Source of the DNA: Candidatus Fibrimonadaceae bacterium
GTDB taxonomy: Bacteria > Fibrobacterota > Fibrobacteria > Fibrobacterales > Fibrobacteraceae
NCBI GenBank assembly: GCA_031281275.1
Contig: JAITFP010000053.1
Location: 1 to 45,789, forward strand
Reading direction: 5' to 3'
DNA length: 45,789 nucleotides
Shown: piece by piece, positions 21,816 to 28,880 of the stretch
Layout: every line of letters starts with the position of its first letter
How positions within the stretch are numbered: the stretch's first letter is position 1
Notes under the pieces: generated by a model
Told to the model about the DNA's origin: nothing
What the model saw: only the letters and a program-made list of their open reading frames with translations
Databases searched by the model: none
Made by a program: the position numbers and the translations under genes

Positions 21816-23609
21816 CTAGTCTTGGAGACAACGAACACTATACAGGTAGCTCTTAAGGTCGTTGTTCCAACGTACGATCTCGTAGCCGTAAGTCATATAC
21901 CGGCAGTAGGCGCGGTTGCTACTGCCATCGCTGGCACACCACCAGTAGCCGTCGTAGCCGACATCGTTGAAACTGCCATCGGAATTGCCGTAGCCGCCCG
22001 GCAGAGCCGAAAAGCCGAATTTGTCATTGCCGTTGCCATTATTGTTCCAGCCGCTCGTTGCCTTCAAAAATTTACCAGCCGTGTTTACGCCTCCGACAAA
22101 ATTATCCAGCTTGCCATATTCATCCTTGGTAGGCAAATGCCAGCCTTTGGGACAAGCGGTTTTTGCTGTTTCCCAATTATAAAGCCTTCCGTATTTCTGG
22201 CAGTTGCTTTCCTTATTGACATAGCACTTTGAGCCACTTGCATTGTAATTTAAATTCTCTGCCATCCACGTTTGGTTGCCTATTTTCACCATTTTATATG
22301 TCTTGTTGTCTCTGGAATCTTTAAAGCTTGAAATAATAGGAGCAACAGAGACCTCAGGGGTTGTGGAAACAGAAGATTTATTGCTATTGCTTTTTACCGT
22401 ATGCTCAACTTTCTCGTTAGGCTTCAACTTAACATCCACCCTTTCACGATTTTTGCCAAGCTCTATCTCAGCACACACAGGAACAGAATTGCTAAAAGGC
22501 GTTTCGCCTGACTGCTTGCCGTTCACGAAAACTGGCTCGCTAATTGGTTCACCGTCTTTCTCCGCGTTCAAAACCAAACCGCCCTTTTTCAGACTTATAT
22601 GGCTCGCCATATCAGCCATATTAAAAACCTCTCGCTCGTCCTTGTTTATTCCAGCATCAAAACTCAAAACCTCGTAACATCTATGGCTAAGTTCAACCTT
22701 GTATTTACCCGGTGAAAGCCTGTTTTCCCAAGAATAAGCAGCCTTGCCATTTATTGATAAACTCCATTGCTCGTTTCTACCTATCCCTTCCAAGAAAGCT
22801 GGCTTTATCTCCAAAACTCCAAAATTCGCTTTTAGCCTGATGCTTATACTTTGATTATTCTGCTTTATGAATACCGTGGTGTCCGCCCTTTCGTATTGAT
22901 CAAGTGCCGCTACTATGCGAACATTGCCCTCCCCAAGCACTAATTTGCAGGGCGTTTTGGCGCAGCGTGAATCTGGCACTCCGTTAAAGCTCACAACCGC
23001 TCCTTCTGGCTCTGTGACTATATTTGCCAAATAACTTTTTCCGCCTTCAAACTCGTAACCGCCGCCTGTGGATTGCACACCGCTTATGCCGCCTGCAACA
23101 GAAGAGGAAGGGGCTTTTGAACCTGCTAAGGCACCTGGCATTTTGCCAAACATTTGGGGTGCATTTTCGTTTACTATGGCTAGCAAGCCGAATACGTCTT
23201 TGGCATTGCCTGTGAAAGAACCGATTAAATTGCCCCTTGCGCTATGGTACAATTCCATGCTTATGGTCAAATTGCCACCAAAACGACCTAGCCTCGCCTG
23301 CCCAATATAATCTGCGCTTATTTTCCTCCCTATCTCCGCTATGCACTGTGCCTCTTTGCACACTTTTCTGGCATTCTCCACTGAACCCATCATATCTATT
23401 ATACTTTGCGCGGTCATCACAAAATATTTCTCTTCTGGCAATATTTTCACGGCTAACTCGCGCAGCCTCGCATTCAAATAATTCAAATCCGTAAAGTCCA
23501 GATGAGGCTCGCCGTCATCTTCCGTGTTCAATATAGCAACGCGCTCTTGTACCTGCCCGTAAGCGGCAAGCACGAGAAACATCAAAACGAAAAGAGGGGT
23601 TAAATACAT
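21816..23609 (-). CDS. TolB/CsgG-like, PEGA and FISUMP multidomain secreted protein
   Basis: 597 residues: signal peptide (cleavage near AYGQ, about 18); N-domain (RVAILNTEDDGEP ... MTAQSIIDMMGS ... ADYIGQARLGRFGGNLTI ... MFGKMPGA, about 20-160) shared with the 6525 protein; a PEGA domain (PEGAVVSFNGVPDS ... CKLVLGEG, about 200-265) and further PEGA-like beta units to about 410 (LEIKPAFLEG, LVLNAEKDGEP ... VNGKQSGETPF); a short Ser/Thr linker; and a C-terminal FISUMP domain (about 430-597). The order suggests a periplasmic/envelope base carrying a surface display module. Leaderless-type promoter 6 nt upstream. Confidence 0.85.
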   Translation of the reverse strand: MYLTPLFVLMFLVLAAYGQVQERVAILNTEDDGEPHLDFTDLNYLNARLRELAVKILPEEKYFVMTAQSIIDMMGSVENARKVCKEAQCIAEIGRKISADYIGQARLGRFGGNLTISMELYHSARGNLIGSFTGNAKDVFGLLAIVNENAPQMFGKMPGALAGSKAPSSSVAGGISGVQSTGGGYEFEGGKSYLANIVTEPEGAVVSFNGVPDSRCAKTPCKLVLGEGNVRIVAALDQYERADTTVFIKQNNQSISIRLKANFGVLEIKPAFLEGIGRNEQWSLSINGKAAYSWENRLSPGKYKVELSHRCYEVLSFDAGINKDEREVFNMADMASHISLKKGGLVLNAEKDGEPISEPVFVNGKQSGETPFSNSVPVCAEIELGKNRERVDVKLKPNEKVEHTVKSNSNKSSVSTTPEVSVAPIISSFKDSRDNKTYKMVKIGNQTWMAENLNYNASGSKCYVNKESNCQKYGRLYNWETAKTACPKGWHLPTKDEYGKLDNFVGGVNTAGKFLKATSGWNNNGNGNDKFGFSALPGGYGNSDGSFNDVGYDGYWWCASDGSSNRAYCRYMTYGYEIVRWNNDLKSYLYSVRCLQD

Positions 23610-23615
23610 AGCTGG

Positions 23616-23621
23616 AATATA
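23616..23621 (-). promoter_or_regulatory. -10-like TATATT, 6 nt before the ATG at 23609
   Basis: CTTTTC-TATATT ends exactly 6 nt from the start codon; leaderless type. Confidence 0.65.
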
Positions 23622-23682
23622 GAAAAGCTACTCTCAATATCGGTTAAGCAAGCAAAACACCTGAACAAAAGTTCACTTTTTC

Positions 23683-23760
23683 AAAAAAATGCACATTTTT
23701 GCAAACTCCTATTTGCAAAATTCACTTTTTAGGATTTTTTTTCCCAAAAAGTACGTCTAA
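23683..23760 (+). repeat. 78-bp direct repeat, copy 1 (leader of the Rpn gene)
   Basis: 77 of 78 bases identical to 24637-24714 (period 954 bp). It contains two copies of the palindrome TTTGCAAA 14 bp apart, and an inverted repeat ACTTTTT...AAAAAGT. It ends 31 nt before the Rpn ATG. Confidence 0.92.
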
Positions 23761-23791
23761 TAGGTAGAAACTAAAAGAAGGAGAAGTTTCT

Positions 23792-24580
23792 ATGAAAGAC
23801 AACTTACCTGAGCTATTATCCCCAAAAGTGGACATTATATTCAAATTGCTGTTCGGCGATGAGCGGAACAAAGATTTGACAATCAGCTTCATAAGCGCAG
23901 TCTTAGGCTACAAGGACGGCGAATTGGAAGACATTTCCTTTTACGATACTCACCTGAAACGGGAGCATATAGACGGCAAGCTGGAGATTTTGGATATAAA
24001 AGCCAAACTCTCAAATGGAAATGTTATAGACGTGGAGATGCAGTCACGCTGCGTTCCCAGCATCAGGAAGCGAATATCTTATTATAAATCAAATATGCTC
24101 ACCGAGCAAATAGGCAGAGGTGGCTCGTACTCTGGACTAAAACCTGTAAAATCTATAATAGTGGCGGATTTTGATTTTATCCCTGAATCAGAGAAATGCC
24201 ATACTGTTTTTCAAATGCTGGAAAAGGAAGAACACTTCCCTTTTAACGATTTGGAGGAGATACACGTTCTTTGCTTGAAAAAATTATCTAAATTAGATAA
24301 TGAGTGCTTGCATGAATGGTTGAGGTTTATTAATTCTGAAAGCAAAGAGGAATTTATGGAGTTAGCAGAAAAGAGTCCAGTGTTTGAAAAGGCTGTAGAT
24401 GTTTTGGCTACGGTGAGTGCTGACGACTATAACCGTATGCTTTACGAGGCTCGCTTGAAGGAGTGGCGTGATAATAAAGATAGGATAGACGGAGCCTTTA
24501 CAGATGGCATGAAGAAAGTTTTCTCTCTTTTGCGTCAAGGCTATTCCGTGGACGAAGCTGAAAGAAAGTTGGGGTTGTAG
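23792..24580 (+). CDS. Rpn-family (PD-(D/E)XK) nuclease / putative transposase
   Basis: 262 residues of the PDDEXK transposase-like Rpn family: start LLSPKVDIIFKLLFGDE, the catalytic core LDIKAKLSNGNVIDVEMQ with D68, E82 and Q84, then RISYYKSNML and the C-terminal GxxEGxxxGxxK-like helix region (DGAFTDGMKKVFSLL). Rpn proteins are DNA endonucleases that promote RecA-independent recombination in E. coli, and relatives act in phage defence. AAGGAG precedes the ATG. The gene lies inside a 954-bp unit bounded by 78-bp direct repeats, which suggests recent acquisition or duplication. Confidence 0.88.
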   Translation: MKDNLPELLSPKVDIIFKLLFGDERNKDLTISFISAVLGYKDGELEDISFYDTHLKREHIDGKLEILDIKAKLSNGNVIDVEMQSRCVPSIRKRISYYKSNMLTEQIGRGGSYSGLKPVKSIIVADFDFIPESEKCHTVFQMLEKEEHFPFNDLEEIHVLCLKKLSKLDNECLHEWLRFINSESKEEFMELAEKSPVFEKAVDVLATVSADDYNRMLYEARLKEWRDNKDRIDGAFTDGMKKVFSLLRQGYSVDEAERKLGL

Positions 24581-24599
24581 AACACGTATTGTTAAGTAT

Positions 24600-24630
24600 T
24601 TATCCACAATTTATCCACAAAATTTCCACA
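24600..24630. promoter_or_regulatory. Cluster of DnaA-box-like sequences
   Basis: TTATCCACA occurs perfectly at 24600-24608 and 24611-24619, followed by TTTCCACA at 24623-24630. The first two match the widely conserved DnaA consensus. They lie in an AT-rich gap after the Rpn gene. No dnaA, dnaN or gidA gene is near. Confidence 0.45.
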
Positions 24631-24636
24631 CCAATT

Positions 24637-24714
24637 AAAAAAATGCACATTTTTGCAAACTCCTGTTTGCAAAATTCACTTTTTAGGATTTTTTTTCCCA
24701 AAAAGTACGTCTAA
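24637..24714 (+). repeat. 78-bp direct repeat, copy 2 (leader of the 24748 gene)
   Basis: Differs from copy 1 only at 24665 (G for A). It ends 33 nt before the ATG at 24748; weaker similarity (GTAGAA ... AGGAG) continues to the start codon in both copies. Confidence 0.92.
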
Positions 24715-24747
24715 GTAAGTAGAACAAAGAAATAGGAGATTTTTTTT

Positions 24748-27132
24748 ATGAAAACCTTAAATTCAAAGGCTATATGCCTGATCTTAGCTTTTGCCACCCA
24801 GGTATTTGCACAGCGTTTCACCACAACTGAGCCGGAGGTATTTCGAACGCCCAGCAAAACAGAAAATTATCCGCAATATAAGCAAATAGCCGCTTTGGGA
24901 GAGAAAAATTCGGCTTATGCAAATATAATGCTGGTTGGTGGTAGGGATAATGAAAAAGTTGGTACATACAATGTGGTTAAAAGCGATAGCTCTGTGCTTG
25001 GAACTGTGCTTCCATTTATTGCGCCAAATGTTTTCACTTCAAATAATGATACTATCCACGACAATAGTGTAGCCGCAGTAGCCGTTTTGGATTCGTTTAG
25101 CGATAACAAAAAAACGGCAACCGTGATTTTTGCAAGCCTTAGGAAATTGGTTATAATGCAAATAAGCATAAGCAATACAAATAGCATAAGTTCTAGTATT
25201 TTGAGCAATACCAATATGCCAGAATCCATGTGGGAAATAAACGGAACATATGACATAAATAAAAAGCATACTCGAAGGCTTGCCCTTTTGGGAACAAGCC
25301 TAAACGGCGCAAACAAGGTTTATCATTTGGCAACGGGAAATCCACTCAGCAAAAATGGAAAGGGCAGAGTTGATTTTTTTAATATAGAGGAAAATTCTTG
25401 GGCACTTTTGCAACCGAACCAAAACGGACTAACAAGCGGAACAAATGGGCTTGTTTTCAATGATAGCGTTTATTTTGGAAAAGAATTGGCTGTGATTGAT
25501 AATTTTGATAAGAAAGGCGGAAAAGCACTTGTTGTTTTGCTGCCCGACTCCAAGCAATTTCCAAAAAGTGCGCTTTATCTATTTCAAATGGATAATGACT
25601 GGACCCCTAGCACAAAATTGCCGGTGGTGATAGCAGGACTGTCAAAACCTTGGTTTGAAGAACCCGATAAAGAGCAAAGTTGCGGTGGGCTTGGGATAGC
25701 AAATTGGGAAGATGAAACGCCTCATCTGCTCGTTTCCTGTGTTAATATATCTCCACTTGCCGCAAATGGTGGAACCGTTTCATATATCCTTACAATAAAA
25801 GATATTGTTCTGGATTCAACTGGAAATATTTTAAATAACTCCGTATTTTCTTCAAAAAAAATAAGTATGTCATATAGCTCTCCTGGGAATTATAGCATTT
25901 ATTCCAATCCCATTTCAATAAAAAATCATAAAAACGATTTGCATTCTATTTCCTTAATTGCAGCATCTCATATAAATAGCGACCATTACTATTCAATGGC
26001 AACTTTCACGGTAATAGATGCAGACTATTCCAAAAATTTTACAGTAGAAGCTGGCATTCAAGAAGCTATAATCAATATAGATAGCCTTTTTTACAAAAGC
26101 GGAACATCGGGTTTTTCTGCAAAAACGCTTTTTGGGCTTGCGCAATGCTCCATTAACAACAGCAACAAAGAACTTTTGTGCCTTGGCAACGAAAAATCCA
26201 TAGGCTCTTGGAGCGGAATAGAGCTTTCCAGCAGCGGCAACTGCAATTTGTATAAAGCCTGCAAGAAAAAAGATACCATTTTTGTTTATGTGCGTTCCGC
26301 AAGCGAATCTTCAAATACCGCGCTTAGAATTCCCAAAAACATATTGATTCCATATTATGGGCAAGTGAATTTGGGCGATGTAAAACCACTTTCCTATTTT
26401 AAAAATCCAAATTTGCAGAACACAAATATAAGCTGGAACACTGCGAGTTTAAAATTGAGCGTTTTGGCAAACACTCCCGAAAACGGAATTGCAATAACCC
26501 CCTTTTCCAAAAACGAAGGCATAGATACTCTTGTATTTGACCTTTCTTTTCCTCTTTCAGTATCCAAATACCCCATATACCTTCACATTGCAGATACCTC
26601 CAAAATTCTAGGTAGTGCAATACCAGCAAACCCAGGCAACGATACTATATGGAACACAGTCGAAAAAAAATACATTGCCCTGCCGCACCGAAGCTCTAAA
26701 GGCGATATTTACACTTATGATATTGCCCAAGACAGCCTTGGAGCATACTCTGAAATAATAGGCGATTATTTGCATATATCAAGAGTTGACATAATGGATA
26801 TTTCCATTGCATACACGGAAAACGGGCAGATAAAGCACCGCAAAATAACCTTGATGCCAGAACCTAAAGAATTGCCTAACAAAATCGCTAAATCGCAAGC
26901 ATTAAGCCTAAATGCCGCATATATAAAAGGCGGATTGCAAATCAACGGTTTAAACGGAGATTTTGAGCTTAGGGCATATAATATCAAAGGCAGAGAAATT
27001 CAAAGGGAAAAAGCCTATGCCAAAGGCTCTGTTTTTGTGAAACTAAGGCAAAATTGCCCACAAATTGTGCAAATCCGTTCCAACAACGAAAAGATTTCTA
27101 TATTTACTCCCCAGCAACAGCCGGAGTGGTGA
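24748..27132 (+). CDS. Large secreted protein with C-terminal sorting-like domain
   Basis: 794 residues: signal peptide ending near VFAQ (about 22), then a long beta-rich extracellular region with FG-GAP/propeller-like repeats (for example IANWEDETPHLLVSC) but no recognised catalytic motif. The last 70 residues (ELRAYNIKGREI ... GSVFVKLRQNCPQIVQI ... KISIFT) resemble the type IX secretion C-terminal domain found on Fibrobacter and Bacteroidetes exoproteins (xYxxxGRxI then a final short strand). The frame stops inside the tRNA-Leu gene, giving a tail QQQPEW. Leader shared with the Rpn gene. Confidence 0.75.
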   Translation: MKTLNSKAICLILAFATQVFAQRFTTTEPEVFRTPSKTENYPQYKQIAALGEKNSAYANIMLVGGRDNEKVGTYNVVKSDSSVLGTVLPFIAPNVFTSNNDTIHDNSVAAVAVLDSFSDNKKTATVIFASLRKLVIMQISISNTNSISSSILSNTNMPESMWEINGTYDINKKHTRRLALLGTSLNGANKVYHLATGNPLSKNGKGRVDFFNIEENSWALLQPNQNGLTSGTNGLVFNDSVYFGKELAVIDNFDKKGGKALVVLLPDSKQFPKSALYLFQMDNDWTPSTKLPVVIAGLSKPWFEEPDKEQSCGGLGIANWEDETPHLLVSCVNISPLAANGGTVSYILTIKDIVLDSTGNILNNSVFSSKKISMSYSSPGNYSIYSNPISIKNHKNDLHSISLIAASHINSDHYYSMATFTVIDADYSKNFTVEAGIQEAIINIDSLFYKSGTSGFSAKTLFGLAQCSINNSNKELLCLGNEKSIGSWSGIELSSSGNCNLYKACKKKDTIFVYVRSASESSNTALRIPKNILIPYYGQVNLGDVKPLSYFKNPNLQNTNISWNTASLKLSVLANTPENGIAITPFSKNEGIDTLVFDLSFPLSVSKYPIYLHIADTSKILGSAIPANPGNDTIWNTVEKKYIALPHRSSKGDIYTYDIAQDSLGAYSEIIGDYLHISRVDIMDISIAYTENGQIKHRKITLMPEPKELPNKIAKSQALSLNAAYIKGGLQINGLNGDFELRAYNIKGREIQREKAYAKGSVFVKLRQNCPQIVQIRSNNEKISIFTPQQQPEW
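27099..27104 (+). promoter_or_regulatory. -10-like TTTC-TATATT for tRNA-Leu, inside the upstream coding sequence
   Basis: TTTCTATATT lies 15 nt before the tRNA 5' end and encodes part of KISIFT of the preceding protein. tRNA-Ser has the same motif 13 nt before its 5' end. Confidence 0.55.
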
Positions 27133-27203
27133 AATTGGTAGACGCGCTGGACTCAAAATCCAGTAGGGGCAACCCTGTGGGGGTTCAATTCCCCCCTCCG
27201 GCA
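27120..27203 (+). tRNA. tRNA-Leu (anticodon CAA)
   Basis: Acceptor stem GCCGGAG/CTCCGGC, discriminator A, D-arm GTGGTGAAATTGG, anticodon stem CTGGA/TCCAG with loop CTCAAAA (CAA, reads UUG), long class II variable arm and T-arm GGGGGTTCAATTCCCCC. CCA is not encoded. The first 13 bases overlap the end of the upstream coding sequence. Confidence 0.95.
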
Positions 27204-27224
27204 CTTACACTGAGAGGTATATTT

Positions 27225-27863
27225 ATGAAAAAACTGCTGCTCCCCATTATAGCCTTGTGCTTTTCCATGTCTTTTGCCCAGTCAGACGATGATGACGATG
27301 AATGGGCAGATTTTGATTACCAGCACGCAGGGCTGAGCCAAGTCGAATTCCAGAAGGTAAAGGAATCTGGAATGAACAAGAAAAAACTGCTGCACCTACT
27401 GGAGATAGGTGTTCGTCCCGGGACTTATTTGCAAGAGCCTTGGAACGATCTTGGCGTGTCTGAAAGCGAATGGCTTGAACAACGCGCAAATGGAATGGAA
27501 GATGCCGATATAGACCGCACCTACAAAAACAACATCGCTAACCAAAATTTAGCCTATTTGTCTTTTGCGCTGCCTTCGTTTTATCAATGGAAAACAGACG
27601 AAATGGCAAAAGCTATAGCTATGAATGTTTTAGAAGCCTTTGCTATAGGCATAACCGTGTTTTTGTACCAATCAGATACGGATGGCGCAAGCAATTGGAT
27701 TCTATATGGCGTGCCTCTCATAGCTGCGGTTCATTTGTGGTCTGGCATAGATGCTCTAGTTGCAACCCAGTGGGATAACAACCCCACTGCCAAAACTTTT
27801 TCTTGGGGCATTGTGCCAACAGGCAAAAAGGGCTTTGTAGCTGGTGCTGCTTTAAGATTTTAA
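27225..27863 (+). CDS. Secreted/membrane hypothetical protein with acidic N-terminus
   Basis: 212 residues: signal peptide (cleavage near FAQ-S), an acidic stretch DDDDDEWADFDY, two short helical repeats with the pattern GLSQVEFQKVKESGM and GVSESEWLEQRANGM, then two hydrophobic segments (about 135-185) and a C-terminal end GFVAGAALRF like an outer-membrane strand. GAGAGG precedes the ATG. An upstream in-frame extension would run through the tRNA and is rejected. Convergent with nth, 12 nt overlap. Confidence 0.65.
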   Translation: MKKLLLPIIALCFSMSFAQSDDDDDEWADFDYQHAGLSQVEFQKVKESGMNKKKLLHLLEIGVRPGTYLQEPWNDLGVSESEWLEQRANGMEDADIDRTYKNNIANQNLAYLSFALPSFYQWKTDEMAKAIAMNVLEAFAIGITVFLYQSDTDGASNWILYGVPLIAAVHLWSGIDALVATQWDNNPTAKTFSWGIVPTGKKGFVAGAALRF

Positions 27864-28487
27864 TGTGGCAGAGCTTTGCCCCAAAGCTCTGCATATAACG
27901 CATTTCTTTAAATCGTGCCCTCGTGCAGGGCAGAACTTACGACCATAGTAAATAAATTGCAAATGCCTTTTCACCCATTCGTTTTTTGGAAAAGCGGCTT
28001 TTAAATCCTTTTCCGTTTGCAAAACAGAACTGCCATCGCTTAAACCCCATCTATGCGCAAGCCTGTGTATATGAGTGTCTATGGGGAAAGCTGGAACTCC
28101 AAAAATATGAGACATAACAACGCTTGCCGTTTTGTGCCCAACACCCGGTAATGCTTCCAATTCTTCAAATGAATCAGGAACTTTTCCGCTGTGCTTTTTG
28201 ACTATTATTTTTGAAAGCTCTTTTAAAAACTTGCTTTTATTTTTTGCCAATCCGCACAATTTTATAAGAGAGTAAATTTGTTGTTCAGAAAGCTCTGCCA
28301 TTTTTTGCGGGGTTGGAGCCTTTGACATAAGGCTTGGAGTAACCGTATTGACAACGGAATCTTTGCACTGAGCAGAAAGCACAACCGCAATCAAAAAGGA
28401 AAAAGCATCCGTATAAGCGAGAGGAATAGGCGGATTTGGATATAATTTATCTAATGTTGATTTTATAAACGCAAGTTTGCTCCGCAT
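27852..28487 (-). CDS. nth: Endonuclease III (Nth)-type DNA glycosylase
   Basis: 211 residues. Helix-hairpin-helix LPGVGHKTASV with the catalytic lysine, and the catalytic aspartate in FPIDTHIHRLAHR. It excises oxidised pyrimidines and nicks abasic sites. The C-terminus has CPARGHDLKKCVIC, giving three cysteines and a histidine rather than the E. coli spacing C-x6-C-x2-C-x5-C, so the [4Fe-4S] cluster may be altered or absent. ATG 28487 is preferred to an extension of 21 codons that would cover the promoter. Next to rnpB on the same strand. Confidence 0.9.
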   Translation of the reverse strand: MRSKLAFIKSTLDKLYPNPPIPLAYTDAFSFLIAVVLSAQCKDSVVNTVTPSLMSKAPTPQKMAELSEQQIYSLIKLCGLAKNKSKFLKELSKIIVKKHSGKVPDSFEELEALPGVGHKTASVVMSHIFGVPAFPIDTHIHRLAHRWGLSDGSSVLQTEKDLKAAFPKNEWVKRHLQFIYYGRKFCPARGHDLKKCVICRALGQSSATLKS

Positions 28488-28493
28488 TGCGTT

Positions 28494-28499
28494 AAGATA
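28494..28499 (-). promoter_or_regulatory. -10-like TATCTT, 6 nt before nth
   Basis: ATC-TATCTT ends 6 nt from the ATG; leaderless type. It overlaps the T-rich end of rnpB. Confidence 0.6.
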
Positions 28500-28507
28500 G
28501 ATAAAAA

Positions 28508-28865
28508 CAAAAAAACGGGTGGCTGTAAGCCGGGTTCTGTTCGTTTTCACGCGGCTGTCATTTCTCTTGAGCCGCCGTTGCCGGCGGCTTCCAGCAACCT
28601 ACCCGAAATGCCGCAAAAGCGAAACGCGAGCAGCGTTGTCATTTCTGTTTGGTCTTGCATCAAGTGGGGCTTGCACTGCCGCTTTTGTTGCCAAAAACGC
28701 GGTGAGCTTTTACCTCGCCATTTCACCCTTACCAGTTAAACTGGCGGTATATTTTCTGTTGCGCTATCCATACCGTTGCCGATTCTGGCCGTTAGCCAGC
28801 ACTTTGCTCTACGATGCCCGGACTTTCCTCTGCGAAACCCGCAGCGACAACCCGCCACCCGTTTT
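28508..28865 (-). ncRNA. rnpB: RNase P RNA (class A)
   Basis: Catalytic RNA that matures tRNA 5' ends. Hallmarks on the minus strand: GAGGAAAGTCCGGGC at 28830-28816, followed by the CGTAGAGCAAAGTGCTGGCTAA region, and the 3' signature ACAGAACCCGGCTTA at 28540-28526. P1 is formed by AAACGGGTGGC at the 5' end and GCCACCCGTTT at the 3' end, followed by a run of T that serves as terminator. Ends are set from P1 and are good to a few bases. Confidence 0.95.
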
Positions 28866-28870
28866 GGGTA

Positions 28871-28876
28871 AATATA
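28871..28876 (-). promoter_or_regulatory. -10-like TTTC-TATATT of rnpB
   Basis: Ends about 5-6 nt before the 5' strand of P1, the distance expected between a -10 box and +1. This places the motif as a true -10 element. Confidence 0.75.
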
Positions 28877-28880
28877 GAAA

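Noticed and set aside
21822-22232. 136-codon frame opposite the PEGA-FISUMP gene
   Set aside because: Low-complexity Val/Ala translation of the FISUMP antisense strand, also seen opposite the other FISUMP genes (5392-5802); no start signals.
24600-24630. Chromosomal origin of replication
   Set aside because: Only two good DnaA boxes, no dnaA/dnaN/rpmH context, and no way to see GC skew at this scale.
23683-24714. Rpn unit as a classical insertion sequence
   Set aside because: The boundaries are long direct repeats, there are no terminal inverted repeats or short target duplications, and Rpn is not a DDE transposase.
27054-27224. Longer coding start for the 27225 gene
   Set aside because: The extension would run through the whole tRNA-Leu gene; ATG 27225 has GAGAGG upstream and begins a clean signal peptide.
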